A program made the position numbers and the translations under genes. A stretch of 64,000 nucleotides of DNA from Cellulomonas sp. P24 (lineage in GTDB: Bacteria; Actinomycetota; Actinomycetes; Actinomycetales; Cellulomonadaceae). The stretch lies in assembly GCF_024704385.1 (NCBI RefSeq), contig NZ_JAJDFX010000002.1:2790001-2854000 (forward strand), written 5' to 3'. Below are positions 48,632 to 58,875 of the stretch, one piece after another (position 1 is the first letter of the stretch; each line of letters begins with the position of its first letter). The notes under the pieces were generated by a model that saw only the letters and a list, made by a program, of their open reading frames with translations, ran no database searches and was not told the DNA's origin.

Positions 48632-50401
48632 ATGGAGCGCATCGGTCTGGCGCCCGGTTCCGAGGTCGGGGGATACCGCATCCTGGCCCCGCTCGGGTCG
48701 GGCGGCATGGGGACCGTCTACCGAGCGGTCGACGGCGGCGGGACCACGGTCGCGCTCAAGCTCCTGCACCCGCACATCGGTGCGGACCCGGTCGCGCGGG
48801 ACCGCCTGCGACGTGAGGCGGCGGCCCTGCAGCGGTTGCGGCACCCGGCCGTCGCGGCGGTCCTCGACGCCGAGGCCGACTCGACCGAGGCCTTCATCGT
48901 CACCGAGCTCGTCGACGGCGACACCCTCGAGGACCGGGTGCGGCTCACCGGGCCGCTGGCCCCGGACGCGCTCGCCGATCTCGCGGACGGGCTCGCGGAC
49001 GCCCTCGTCGCGGTGCACGCGGCCGGCGTCGTGCACCGGGACCTGAAGCCGAGCAACATCATGCTGACGGCGGACGGGCCGGTGCTGATCGACTTCGGGA
49101 TCGCGCAGGCGGCCGACGACGCGCGCGTGACGAGCGTCGGGCTGGTCGCCGGCACGCCGGGGTACCTGCCGCCCGAGCTGCTCGACGGCGCGGACCCGAC
49201 AGCGACGAGCGACTGGTGGGGCTGGGCCGCGGTGCTCGCGTTCGCGGCCACCGGGCGCGCGCCTTTCGGGGTGCGGCCCGTCGAGGTCGTGCTCGCCCGG
49301 GCGCGCTCCGGGGAGCCGGACCTCGACGGCCTCGGACCGGTCACCGCCGGCGCCCTGCGGTCCGCGCTCGCACCGCAGGTCGCGGCACGTCGCCCACCCC
49401 GTGAGGTGGTCAGCGCGCTCCGGCGCGCCGCCGAGGACCCCGAGGAGGACCTCCCGACGCAGCAGCTCGGCCCGTCGGACGTGGCGGGAGGCCCGGCGTG
49501 GGCGGTGCCCGCGTCGTCGGCGGGGCCTGAGCACGACGGTCGTACCCGGGTGCTCGGGCCCGGCGACGCGACGGCGGTGCTCGGCGGCGCGACGGTGGCG
49601 CCGACGGCGGCGACGGTTCCGGTGGCACCAGGCGGGACGTGGCCCGGCCCGGCGGCCGGTCGACCGGCGCCCTGGGGTGGGACCGTGCGCGACGAGGGCG
49701 ACCGCTGGGACGGCGACGCCGTGGACGGCCAGACCTTCGGGGGTGACGACGGCGCGAGGTTCGACGGCGAGGACGCCCCGCGCGCCCCGGACCGTCGCCG
49801 CGGGTCGGTGCTCGCCCTCGGTCTCCTCGCCGTGGCGGGCTCCATGCGCTACCCCGGGGTGACGCTGATCGCGCTGGTGGCCGCGCTGGTGCTCGCCCGT
49901 ACGGTCGGGACGGCCGCGGAGGCCTGGCACGCGCGACGGGAGCGGCTCGGCGCACGGAGGTCCGACGGGGCGCGGGCGGTGCTCCTGGCTCCGTGGCACA
50001 CCGTGCGCGCGATCGTCGGTCTCGTGCCGTCGGTGCTGGTCGGCGCCAGCGTCATGGTGCTCCTGGCCGGGCTGCTGCGCTGGTGGGCGACAGGGCCGAC
50101 GTCGCCCGGTCGCGGCTGGACGCTGACGGTCGGCTCCGGGACGGGGACCGACGTGACGCTCGCGGTGACCCTGGCGATCGGCATGATCGGTGGTCTCCTG
50201 ACGACCTGGTGGGGACCTGGCTCGGGGACCACGCGGATCGGTGCACGCTGGGCGCTCGCCGCCGTCGCGCCCGGGCGGGGCGGCGCGGCGGTGCTCACGC
50301 TCCTGGCGCTCGCGGGAGCGCTGCTGGTCGTCGTCGCGGTCCTCGTCGGGTCCCCGGTCGACTGGTGGCCGTTGCCGGTGGGGACCCTCCCCGGGGTGTG
50401 A
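48632..50401 (+). CDS. Membrane Ser/Thr protein kinase
   Basis: A 589-residue Hanks-type kinase. Gly-loop LGSGGMGTVY, catalytic Lys43, HRDLKPSN with Asp137, DFG at 154-156 and GTPGYLPPELL are intact, so it should be active. After the kinase domain (about 10-270) come a disordered Ala/Gly/Pro/Asp-rich linker (to about 390) and four to six hydrophobic segments (about 392-425, 460-485, 505-525, 550-575). No PASTA or sensor domain is seen; a multi-span C-terminus is unusual among actinobacterial Pkn proteins. Substrates unknown. Confidence 0.9.
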   Translation: MERIGLAPGSEVGGYRILAPLGSGGMGTVYRAVDGGGTTVALKLLHPHIGADPVARDRLRREAAALQRLRHPAVAAVLDAEADSTEAFIVTELVDGDTLEDRVRLTGPLAPDALADLADGLADALVAVHAAGVVHRDLKPSNIMLTADGPVLIDFGIAQAADDARVTSVGLVAGTPGYLPPELLDGADPTATSDWWGWAAVLAFAATGRAPFGVRPVEVVLARARSGEPDLDGLGPVTAGALRSALAPQVAARRPPREVVSALRRAAEDPEEDLPTQQLGPSDVAGGPAWAVPASSAGPEHDGRTRVLGPGDATAVLGGATVAPTAATVPVAPGGTWPGPAAGRPAPWGGTVRDEGDRWDGDAVDGQTFGGDDGARFDGEDAPRAPDRRRGSVLALGLLAVAGSMRYPGVTLIALVAALVLARTVGTAAEAWHARRERLGARRSDGARAVLLAPWHTVRAIVGLVPSVLVGASVMVLLAGLLRWWATGPTSPGRGWTLTVGSGTGTDVTLAVTLAIGMIGGLLTTWWGPGSGTTRIGARWALAAVAPGRGGAAVLTLLALAGALLVVVAVLVGSPVDWWPLPVGTLPGV

Positions 50402-50447
50402 GCCGCCGTGCCACGAGCTCGCACGGCCGGGTTCCAGACCTACCCCG

Positions 50448-50453
50448 TACGCT
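50448..50453 (+). promoter_or_regulatory. -10 box of leaderless promoter
   Basis: TACGCT, 6 bases before the ATG at 50460. Confidence 0.5.
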
Positions 50454-50459
50454 GGCGTC

Positions 50460-50963
50460 ATGCGCGCTCCTGCGACCTGGACCGCGGCGCACGGTGTCCG
50501 CCGGGCGGCCGGTGCCGCCGTGCTGCTGACGGCAGTTGTGGGACTGACCGCGCGCGCGCTCGGCTGGGGGCAGGTCGTGCTCGACTCGTGCGTCCCGGTC
50601 AGCGGTCCGGTGGGCTTCCTCGGCGTGCACCTGGCGCTGCTGCGGGACTCGGCCGGGTGCCCGGAGGGAACCTTCGCGGTGACGCCGGGCGGCGGTGTGG
50701 TCGCGAGCATCGCCCTCGGCACCCTGCTGGTCGACCTGGTGCTGCTCGGTGGGGGAGCGACGCTCGCCGGTCTCGTCGCCCGGGCCGTGCGGGCTGCCCG
50801 GCGCGCCGCCGCGGCGGTGCTCGCGGGTCGGCCCGTCGAGCGCACCGCGGTCCTCCCGCCGGTTCGGTCGTGCCCGGTCGCCGGACCGCTCCGCTCCTGG
50901 GTCCCGGTGCGCCGCACTCACGGCGCGCACCGGCACCGAGGTCCGCCCGTCGCCCTGGCGTGA
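50460..50963 (+). CDS. Hypothetical membrane protein
   Basis: A 167-residue protein with two hydrophobic segments (about 14-32 and 78-105) separated by a loop with two Cys (DSCVPVSGPVG and DSAGCPEG), which could form a disulfide outside the membrane; a basic Arg/Ala tail follows. No family recognised. The next gene is a DsbA-like thioredoxin-fold protein, which could be relevant to the two Cys residues. ATG 50460 is preferred because of its TACGCT box. Confidence 0.65.
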   Translation: MRAPATWTAAHGVRRAAGAAVLLTAVVGLTARALGWGQVVLDSCVPVSGPVGFLGVHLALLRDSAGCPEGTFAVTPGGGVVASIALGTLLVDLVLLGGGATLAGLVARAVRAARRAAAAVLAGRPVERTAVLPPVRSCPVAGPLRSWVPVRRTHGAHRHRGPPVALA

Positions 50964-51011
50964 GACGCACCCCCATCACCCTGAGCACTCCATGACGGAA
51001 CGAGGAACCCC

Positions 51012-51819
51012 ATGCCGAACGACCCGCGCCCGACCAAGGCGCAGCGCCGAGACGAGGCGCGCATCAAGGCCCAGCAGCTGCGAGCGGAGCAGAAGAAGAG
51101 GGAACGGCGCAACCGCATCCTCGCGATCAGCGGGCTCGGTGCCGCGCTGCTCGTGCTCGTGGTGGTCGTCGTCTACATCCTCGGGCAGGGCAACAAGCCG
51201 CTGCTCGCGGACGTCGCGCGCCCTGCGGGGACGACGATCAGCGGCGGCATCCCGATCACGAAGGGGGAGCCGGCCCCCCTGTCCGGCGACACGATCAAGA
51301 CGACCACCGGGGTCCCGGTCGTGTCGGTCTACGCCGACTTCATCTGCCCGAACTGCGGGAACTTCGAGAAGGTCAACCACGCCGACCTCGACGCGCTGCA
51401 GGCCGCCGGCAAGATCGTGCTCGACTACCACCCGATCGCGATCCTGGACGCGTCCTCCACGACCAACTACTCGACGCGGGCGGCGCAGAGCGTCGCTGCG
51501 GTCGCGAACGGTGATCCCGCGCACTTCGTGGCCTACTGGGACGCGCTCTTCACCGACCAGCCCGCCGAGGGAAGTGCGGGCCTCAGCGACGCCGAGCTCG
51601 CCACGCGTGCGAAGGCGGCCGGGGTGAGCCAGTCCGTGATCGACAGCTTCTCGAAGGGGACCTACACCGACTGGGTCACCAAGGCGACCGAGCAGGCCAC
51701 CACGAAGGACGGGGTCAAGGGGGACGCCGACCGTCTACATCGACGGCAAGGAGTGGTCCGGCAACTGGACCAGCGCCGGTGTGCTGAAGGCGGACATCGA
51801 GGCTGCCGCCAAGGGCTGA
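51012..51819 (+). pseudogene. DsbA-like thioredoxin-fold membrane protein, frameshifted
   Basis: Charged N-terminus, one membrane helix (about 34-58), then a DsbA/thioredoxin_4 domain with active site FICPNCGNFEK (CPNC at 112-115). The frame holds to DGVKG at a G5 run (51719-51723), then drifts into an artificial long read-through. In the next frame the family sequence continues at once: TPTVYIDGKEWSGNW, including the cis-Pro element, to the TGA at 51817-51819. Four G would give about 268 residues. GAGGA precedes the ATG. Probably a sequencing error; if real, it removes the cis-Pro and last helix. Confidence 0.85.
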
Positions 51820-51861
51820 CCCGCCCGACGACGGGACGCACGGGCACGGCGGCGACCTCGG

Positions 51862-51867
51862 TACTCT
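51862..51867 (+). promoter_or_regulatory. Possible tRNA-Thr -10 box
   Basis: TACTCT about 34 bases before the tRNA. A 9-bp hairpin (51872-51880 with 51891-51899) lies between, possibly terminator of the DsbA-like gene or part of the tRNA leader. Confidence 0.35.
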
Positions 51868-51900
51868 GTACCGGGGTCGCCGCACGTCGTGCGACCCCGC

Positions 51901-51972
51901 GCCGCCGTAGCTCAGTGGTAGAGCACCCGCCTTGTAAGCGGACGGTCGTCAGTTCAATCCTGACCGGCGGCT
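51901..51972 (+). tRNA. tRNA-Thr (TGT anticodon)
   Basis: 72-base cloverleaf: acceptor arms GCCGCCG (51901-51907) and CGGCGGC (51965-51971), D-arm GCTC/GAGC, anticodon TGT at 51933-51935 in loop CTTGTAA, and T-arm GTCAG-TTCAATC-CTGAC. Discriminator T, no encoded CCA. The anticodon stem top pair is C-A, a mismatch at 27-43. Anticodon UGU reads ACA/ACG Thr codons. Confidence 0.95.
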
Positions 51973-51989
51973 CCCCTCGCGCACCGGGC

Positions 51990-52859
51990 TCACTCGGCCG
52001 TCGGTGCGTCCACCAGGGGAAGGTCCAGCGCCGGTGCGAGCTCGGGGCGCTTCGCGACCCGGGTGTCCCCGGAGGACCGGCCCTGGAGCCGCCGCGTCAT
52101 CCAGGGGACGACGTGCTCGCGCACCCACTCGGCGTCCTCGCGGAGCTGCTGCGACCGGGGCGGTGCGGGGACCGGCGCGAGCGGCTCGTCCCAGCGAGGG
52201 TCGTCCGGGCTCAGCCCGAGGGCGACGAGAGCGGCCTGGGCGACCCGACGGTGCCCCTCGGTGGTCAGGTGGATGCGGTCGTCGCTCCACATCCGCCAGT
52301 CCCGGAGCGACCTCATGCCCCACAGGTCGACGACGACCGCGCCGTGCCGTCGGGCGATCGACCACACGTGAGCGTTGAGCACCGCGACCCTGCTCCGGGT
52401 CCGGCGCACCAGAGGACTCTCCGCGGTGTCGACACCCGTCGCCAGGATCACGTCCGCGCCTGCGGCCCGGAACCGCGCGACCGCGGCCTCGAGGTCCCGG
52501 GCGAGGCGGTCCGGGTCCGCGGCGGGGCGCAGCATGTCGTTCCCGCCGCCGACGAGGCTCACGAGGTCGGGCTCGAGGGACAGCGCGGCGGGCACCTGCT
52601 CGCGCAGGATCGGCCGGAGCAGTCGGCCCCGCACGGCGAGGTTCGCGTAGGCGAGCGGCGGTGCACCGGCGGCGTCCTGGCGGGCGGCGAGGTGGCCTGC
52701 GAGCAGGTCGGCCCACCCGCGGCAGAGGGCGCCGTCGGACGGGACGTCCCACAGCCCCTCGGTGAACGAGTCGCCGAGCGCGACGTAGCGGGTCCACGTC
52801 GGCGGTGGCGTGGTGGCGGATGGCGTGGCAGCGGATGGGAGGGCGTCGTGCGTGGTCAC
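51990..52859 (-). CDS. SGNH/GDSL-family hydrolase
   Basis: A 289-residue esterase-like protein. Block I YVALGDSFTEG (nucleophile Ser), block II Gly in NLAVRG, block III GGGND and block V DRIHLTTEGH (Asp/His) complete the SGNH catalytic set. No signal peptide is seen, so it is probably cytosolic, acting on an ester or acyl substrate not predictable from sequence. GTG 52859 is preceded by CAGACT at a 6-base gap, a near-match to the leaderless box. The reading frame extends to 53117 without homology. Confidence 0.9.
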   Translation of the reverse strand: MTTHDALPSAATPSATTPPPTWTRYVALGDSFTEGLWDVPSDGALCRGWADLLAGHLAARQDAAGAPPLAYANLAVRGRLLRPILREQVPAALSLEPDLVSLVGGGNDMLRPAADPDRLARDLEAAVARFRAAGADVILATGVDTAESPLVRRTRSRVAVLNAHVWSIARRHGAVVVDLWGMRSLRDWRMWSDDRIHLTTEGHRRVAQAALVALGLSPDDPRWDEPLAPVPAPPRSQQLREDAEWVREHVVPWMTRRLQGRSSGDTRVAKRPELAPALDLPLVDAPTAE

Positions 52860-52890
52860 GGGTCCAGTCTGCGCCGACAGTGCCCGGGTG

Positions 52891-53625
52891 TCAGGGCAGT
52901 CGCCAGTCGACCGGTGCGCCACCCTGCTCCGTGAGCAGGGCGTTGACACGCGAGAACGGCCGTGAGCCGAAGAACCCGCGGTGCGCGGACAACGGGCTCG
53001 GGTGGACGCTCGAGACGAACGGCACGGAGCCGAGCGCGGGGACGAGGGACTGGGCGTCCCGTCCCCAGAGGATCGCCGCGAGCGGGCCGCCGCGTGCGAC
53101 GAGCGCGTCGACCGCACGGAGCGTGACCGGTTCCCACCCCTTGCCGCGGTGCGAGGCGGGCGCGCCGGGTGCGACCGTCAGCACCCTGTTGAGCAGCATC
53201 ACCCCCTGGTCGGCCCAGGCGCTCAGGTCGCCCGACGTCGGCGGTGCCACCCCGAGGTCGGCCCCGAGCTCGGTGACGATGTTCGCGAGCGACCGGGGGA
53301 GCGGGCGTACGTCGGCCTGGACCGAGAACGACAACCCCATGGGGTGCCCGGGGGTCGGGTACGGGTCCTGACCGACGATCAGCACGCGGACCTCGGAGAG
53401 CGGTCGGCGGAACGCGCGGAAGACGTCCGGGCCGGCCGGCAGGTACCCTCGTCCGGCGGCGATCTCGGCCCGGAGGAACGTGCCCATCGCGCGCACCTGC
53501 GGGGCGACCGGCAGCATCGCGGACGCCCAGTCGGGCGCCATCAGGCCGGCCAGGTACGCGAGGTCGGCGGCGGTCGGTTCAGGGCCCGCCGTCGTCGGGT
53601 CGGGGTGGCGGTGAGGGCTGTCCAC
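52891..53625 (-). CDS. ung: Uracil-DNA glycosylase, family 1
   Basis: A 244-residue base-excision repair enzyme removing uracil from DNA. The water-activating motif is [17 protein letters not shown] (Asp87), the actinobacterial form of [17 protein letters not shown] and the C-terminal [19 protein letters not shown] (catalytic His and Leu-loop) follow. GTG 53625 lies 6 bases from a TACTCT box on the same strand. Divergent from the DUF3263 gene. Confidence 0.95.
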   Translation of the reverse strand: MDSPHRHPDPTTAGPEPTAADLAYLAGLMAPDWASAMLPVAPQVRAMGTFLRAEIAAGRGYLPAGPDVFRAFRRPLSEVRVLIVGQDPYPTPGHPMGLSFSVQADVRPLPRSLANIVTELGADLGVAPPTSGDLSAWADQGVMLLNRVLTVAPGAPASHRGKGWEPVTLRAVDALVARGGPLAAILWGRDAQSLVPALGSVPFVSSVHPSPLSAHRGFFGSRPFSRVNALLTEQGGAPVDWRLP

Positions 53626-53631
53626 CCGGTG

Positions 53632-53637
53632 AGAGTA
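53632..53637 (-). promoter_or_regulatory. -10 box of leaderless ung promoter
   Basis: TACTCT on the minus strand, 6 bases before the ung GTG. Confidence 0.55.
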
Positions 53638-53683
53638 GCCGTCGGCGGCGGCGACGGACGGGATCGGGACGGGTCGGACGAAG

Positions 53684-53703
53684 GAATGACAGCCATGTCA
53701 TTC
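53684..53703. promoter_or_regulatory. Perfect palindrome upstream of DUF3263 gene
   Basis: GAATGACA (53684-53691), spacer GCCA, TGTCATTC (53696-53703). It lies just before a TACGAT -10 box (53709-53714) where a repressor would cover the -35 region. Does not match SOS, Zur or IdeR consensus as I know them. Confidence 0.6.
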
Positions 53704-53708
53704 GGTCC

Positions 53709-53714
53709 TACGAT
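53709..53714 (+). promoter_or_regulatory. -10 box of DUF3263 gene promoter
   Basis: TACGAT, predicted start about 50 bases before the ATG at 53770, so this gene has a conventional leader with GCAGGAGG. Confidence 0.5.
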
Positions 53715-53769
53715 GAGGGGCGTCGGTGCAGGGGTTCCGCACCACGCACGGCTGCGAGCAGGAGGTTCC

Positions 53770-54066
53770 ATGGACGCCACGGTGCAGGCGGTCCGCGAGG
53801 GCGCCCATGAGATCGGCGACCTCTCGGAGCGCGACCAGCAGGTCCTCGCGTTCGAGCGCCAGTGGTGGAAGTACGCCGGTGCCAAGGAACAGGCGATCCG
53901 TGAGCTGTTCGACATGTCGGCGACCCGCTACTACCAGGTGCTGAACGCGCTCATCGACTCGCCGGCCGCGCTCGAGCACGACCCGATGCTCGTCAAGCGG
54001 CTGCGTCGGATGCGTTCGACGCGGCAGCGCGCCAGGACCGCTCGACGTCTGGGCGTCGATGCGTAG
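53770..54066 (+). CDS. DUF3263 helix-turn-helix-like protein
   Basis: A 98-residue basic helical protein. LSERDQQVLAFERQWWKYAGAKEQAI followed by RELFDMSATRYYQVLNAL is the DUF3263 signature and looks like a sigma-region-4 or MerR-type helix-turn-helix. M. tuberculosis Rv0430 is the same size and likewise precedes a LytR_C protein (Rv0431/VirR). GCAGGAGG is an ideal ribosome site. Probably DNA-binding; its targets are unknown. The upstream palindrome may be its own operator. Confidence 0.88.
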   Translation: MDATVQAVREGAHEIGDLSERDQQVLAFERQWWKYAGAKEQAIRELFDMSATRYYQVLNALIDSPAALEHDPMLVKRLRRMRSTRQRARTARRLGVDA

Positions 54067-54076
54067 TCGCGTCCGT

Positions 54077-54082
54077 TAGCCT
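54077..54082 (+). promoter_or_regulatory. -10 box of LytR_C gene promoter
   Basis: TAGCCT, 7 bases before the GTG at 54090. Confidence 0.45.
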
Positions 54083-54089
54083 GTCGGGC

Positions 54090-54684
54090 GTGAGCAAGGC
54101 GAGATACCCGTACCCAGCCGACGAGTTCGACGCCGTCGACGCGCATGCCGGTCCGCGCGGCGTCCACCGACGGGCGCGATCCGTCTGGACGCGTGTGTGG
54201 CCGTTCCTCCTGGTGATCGTGCTCTTCCCGGCGATCGCGTGGGGGGGTCGTGACGCTCCTCACGGGCACCGGGGGCGATACCGGCCTGGCTGCCGGCTCG
54301 ACCCTCCCGTCGGTGGCGACGAGCGACACGCCGACAGCGCCATCGACGACGGCCACGAGCACCACGCCGGCCACGACGCCATCGGCCACGACGCCCGCCG
54401 CGCCTGACCTGCACACCGCGGTGTCGGTCCTCAACGCGACCAAGACGAGCGGGCTCGCGGCCAAGGGTGAAGCTGCGCTCAAGACCGCCGGGTTCACGTC
54501 GATCACGACCGGCAACTACACGGGCACGGCACCGACGACGTCCACCGTCTTCTATGCGACCGCGAAGCTCGAGGCCACGGCGCGTGCCGCGGCCACGGCG
54601 CTGAAGATCTCCACCGTGACGCTGGACCCGGCCAAGGCGGGCACGACGATCTCGATCGTCCTGACGAAGGACTACACCCCCTGA
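54090..54684 (+). pseudogene. VirR-like LytR_C domain protein, frameshifted
   Basis: Basic N-terminus, membrane helix FLLVIVLFPAIAWG, then a Thr/Ser/Ala-rich spacer and a LytR C-terminal domain (VSVLNATKTSGLAAKGEAALKTAGF, ending LTKDYTP). The two halves are in different frames, meeting in a G7 run (54241-54247). With six G the product would be about 197 residues, like M. tuberculosis VirR, which scaffolds cell-wall polymer ligases. The domain itself is undamaged. Most likely a homopolymer sequencing error. Hairpin 54688-54713 follows. Confidence 0.85.
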
Positions 54685-54687
54685 CCC

Positions 54688-54713
54688 GGTCGCGCCGATC
54701 GACCGGCGCGACC
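54688..54713 (+). terminator. Terminator after LytR_C gene
   Basis: GGTCGCGCCG (54688-54697) and CGGCGCGACC (54704-54713) with a 6-base loop, upstream of the cspA promoter. Confidence 0.65.
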
Positions 54714-54749
54714 ACCCGGGCGGTCTCCCGCGCGCGCCGGGGGACCCAT

Positions 54750-54755
54750 TAGGCT
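54750..54755 (+). promoter_or_regulatory. -10 box of cspA promoter
   Basis: TAGGCT, giving a leader of about 70 bases before the ATG with AGGAG; long leaders are typical of cold-shock genes. Confidence 0.5.
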
Positions 54756-54831
54756 CACCCGACAACGCCGCCGTCCCGGTGCCGTGAGGCATCGGGCGGA
54801 CGCGGCGTGAAGTCGACTCGAGGAGCGTGAC

Positions 54832-55035
54832 ATGGCCCAGGGCACCGTCAAGTGGTTCAACGCGGAGAAGGGCTACGGGTTCATCACCCCGGCCAGCGGA
54901 GGGAACGACCTCTTCGTGCACTACAGCGCGATCCAGACGGACGGGTTCCGCACCCTCGACGAGGGCCAGGACGTGGAGTTCGAGCTCGGTCAGGGCAGCA
55001 AGGGACCGCAGGCCGAGCAGGTCCGACCGCTCTGA
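54832..55035 (+). CDS. cspA: Cold-shock protein
   Basis: A 67-residue OB-fold RNA chaperone. [16 protein letters not shown] contains RNP1 (KGYGFI) and [10 protein letters not shown] contains RNP2; C-terminus [10 protein letters not shown] is standard. Here RNP2 has Tyr where FVHFS is commoner. GAGGAG precedes the ATG. The stop TGA overlaps the proposed CTG start of the next gene. Confidence 0.97.
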   Translation: MAQGTVKWFNAEKGYGFITPASGGNDLFVHYSAIQTDGFRTLDEGQDVEFELGQGSKGPQAEQVRPL

Positions 55036-56510
55036 GCCCTGACGTCGTGGTCGTCGGCAGCGGGCCCAACGGGCTCGCAGCCGCGGTCACGTGCGCACGA
55101 GCCGGGTTGTCGGTGCTCGTGGTCGAGGCACAGCCGGAACCTGGCGGCGGTGCGCGGACCCTCGACCTCGGTCTGGCACCAGGGATGGTGCACGACCTCT
55201 GCTCGGCCGTGCACCCGCTGGCGGCGGCCTCACCGTTCCTGCGGGAGTTCGACCTCGCGGCCCGCGGGGTCGAGCTCCTCCACCCGGATGCGGCGTACGC
55301 GCACCCGCTCGACGGCGGTCGTGCCGGGGTTGCCTACCGGTCGCTCGAGCGGACCGCCGAGGGACTCGGCGTCGACGGCCGCGCCTGGCGCCGGCTGCTG
55401 CGACCGTTCGTCGACCGTGCCGAGGCACTCATGGAGGTCGTCCTCGGGGACCGGGCCCGAGGTGCCGACGGTCCGCTCGCGCACGGTCCGACGGCGCTGC
55501 GTCTCATGGCGGCCGTCGTCGAGCAGGTCGCCGTGGGCACGAGGTTCGACTCCGACGTCGCACCGGCACTCCTGGCCGGCGTCGGCGCCCACGCCAGCAC
55601 CCGGCAGCCGTCGGCCGCAGCGGCCGGCACCGGGCTGCTGCTGGCGACCCTCGCACACGTGGGCGGGTGGCCCGTCCCGCGCGGCGGGAGCCGGGCGATC
55701 ACCGACGCGCTGGTCGCCGACCTGCGCGCGCACGGCGGCGAGCTGATCACCGGGGTCACCGTCGACGACCTCGACGAGCTGCCGCGGGCCCGCGCGTACC
55801 TCCTCGACACGACCCCGCGCACCGCGGTCCGGGTGCTCGGCCGGCGCCTTCCGCCCGGACGGGCGCGAGCCCTCACACGGTTCCCCTACGGGAACGGGGT
55901 CGCCAAGGTCGACCTGGTGCTCTCGGGCCCGGTCCCGTGGGCGAATCCCGAGGTCGGGCGCGCCGGGACGGTGCACCTCGGCGGGAGTCGTGCGCAGCTC
56001 GCGCAGGCCGAGCGTGACGTCGCCGCCGGACGGCACGCGCGGCACCCCGTCGTGCTCGTGAGCGACCCCACCGTGGCTGATCGCTCGCGGCTCGGCCCGA
56101 CAGGCCTGCGACCGTTGTGGACCTACGCGCACGTGCCGGCCGGCTCGACCCTCGACGTGACCGAGGCGGTCGTCTCGCAGGTCGAGCGGTTCGCACCGGG
56201 CTTCCGTGACGTCGTCGTCGCCTCGCGTGCCGTCCCCGCCGCGCGGATGAGCGAGCACGACGCCAACTACCCGGGCGGTGACATCGGGTCCGGGGCGGTG
56301 ACGGCGTACCGGCTGCTCGCCCGGCCCCGCCTCGCCGTCGACCCGTACCGGCTCGGGATCCCGGGCGTGCTCCTCTGCTCGGCGTCGACGCCGCCAGGAC
56401 CCGGGGTGCACGGCATGGCCGGCTGGCACGCTGCGCGTCGGGTGCTGCGGTCCCGGTTCGGCCTCACCCGGATGCCGGACCTCGCCCCGGAGCCGGTTGC
56501 GGGCACCTGA
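55032..56510 (+). CDS. FAD-dependent oxidoreductase (phytoene dehydrogenase-like)
   Basis: A protein of about 492 residues. The dinucleotide-binding motif [21 protein letters not shown] opens it almost immediately, followed by [13 protein letters not shown], and the C-terminal FAD contact has [15 protein letters not shown]. This matches NAD(P)/FAD-dependent oxidoreductases related to CrtI/amine oxidases. The only start leaving a full first strand without reading back through cspA is CTG 55032, overlapping its stop as CTGA; GTG 55047 would truncate the strand. No carotenoid genes are adjacent, so the substrate is unknown. Confidence 0.85.
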   Translation: MSPDVVVVGSGPNGLAAAVTCARAGLSVLVVEAQPEPGGGARTLDLGLAPGMVHDLCSAVHPLAAASPFLREFDLAARGVELLHPDAAYAHPLDGGRAGVAYRSLERTAEGLGVDGRAWRRLLRPFVDRAEALMEVVLGDRARGADGPLAHGPTALRLMAAVVEQVAVGTRFDSDVAPALLAGVGAHASTRQPSAAAAGTGLLLATLAHVGGWPVPRGGSRAITDALVADLRAHGGELITGVTVDDLDELPRARAYLLDTTPRTAVRVLGRRLPPGRARALTRFPYGNGVAKVDLVLSGPVPWANPEVGRAGTVHLGGSRAQLAQAERDVAAGRHARHPVVLVSDPTVADRSRLGPTGLRPLWTYAHVPAGSTLDVTEAVVSQVERFAPGFRDVVVASRAVPAARMSEHDANYPGGDIGSGAVTAYRLLARPRLAVDPYRLGIPGVLLCSASTPPGPGVHGMAGWHAARRVLRSRFGLTRMPDLAPEPVAGT

Positions 56511-56610
56511 GGCCAGCAGCGGCCAGCTGCAGGCAGCTGCGGGCAGCTGAGAGCACTGCGCCTGCCCTGGTCGGCGCGGTTCGGAGCGTGTTCGCCGGCG
56601 GCGGAGGCAG

Positions 56611-56637
56611 GTTGCACTCTCCGGTGCCGAGTGCTAA
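56611..56637 (+). promoter_or_regulatory. CIRCE element 1 (HrcA operator)
   Basis: GTTGCACTC, 9-base spacer, GAGTGCTAA. The right arm (56629-56637) is exact and the left matches 7 of 9 positions of the TTAGCACTC consensus. Confidence 0.85.
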
Positions 56638-56645
56638 CCATGGAC

Positions 56646-58417
<1,772 letters not shown>

Positions 58418-58472
58418 TCGACTGATCACGGATCGGGCCTGAGCTGACGCCAGGTCGGATCTCGCACGAACA

Positions 58473-58508
58473 ACGGCGGGTGTCCCGGTCAACCGGGGCA
58501 CCCGCCGT
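58473..58508 (+). terminator. Terminator of groEL
   Basis: 16-bp arms 58473-58488 and 58493-58508 with one G-U pair and loop TCAA. Confidence 0.75.
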
Positions 58509-58570
58509 CGTCGTACCGGGGCGGCGCTGCCGTGGCGATCGACGGGTCGACAGATCGGTGCGTCGGCAGG

Positions 58571-58834
58571 TCAGCGGTCGCGGGCTCGCACGCGCAGCCC
58601 TGAGGCGCGCAGGCGCCGGATGAGCTCGTGCGGCGTGACAGGGACCGCCCCGAGGTCGACCAGCGTGCCGTGGAGCTCGTCGGGCACGTCGTAGTGGTCG
58701 AGGTCGAACCCGCGCCGCGGGAGACCGGCGAGTGCGGCGAACGCGTGCAGCTCGTCGAGGGACGTGTCGCTGACCAGGTGCCCCCACAAGCGCCCGTGAC
58801 GGGGCCAGCGGGCAGGATCGATCAGAACCGTCAC
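58571..58834 (-). CDS. DUF4031 domain protein
   Basis: An 87-residue protein, MTVLIDPARWPRHGRLWGHL then DTSLDELHAFAALAGLPRRGFDLDHYDVP, the DUF4031 signature. Small, His/Asp-rich and probably cytosolic; function unknown. GTG 58834 begins the conserved domain, with TAGGAT 8 bases upstream on the same strand. The reading frame continues to 58996 without similarity. Confidence 0.85.
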   Translation of the reverse strand: MTVLIDPARWPRHGRLWGHLVSDTSLDELHAFAALAGLPRRGFDLDHYDVPDELHGTLVDLGAVPVTPHELIRRLRASGLRVRARDR

Positions 58835-58875
58835 ACCACCGGATCCTACGAGGCGCGCCGGGTGCGGTCCCGCCG

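Noticed and set aside
51820-52934. C-terminal 370 codons of the 640-codon DsbA-like reading
   Set aside because: Result of the extra G at 51719-51723; the true frame stops at 51819, and the extension runs through tRNA-Thr.
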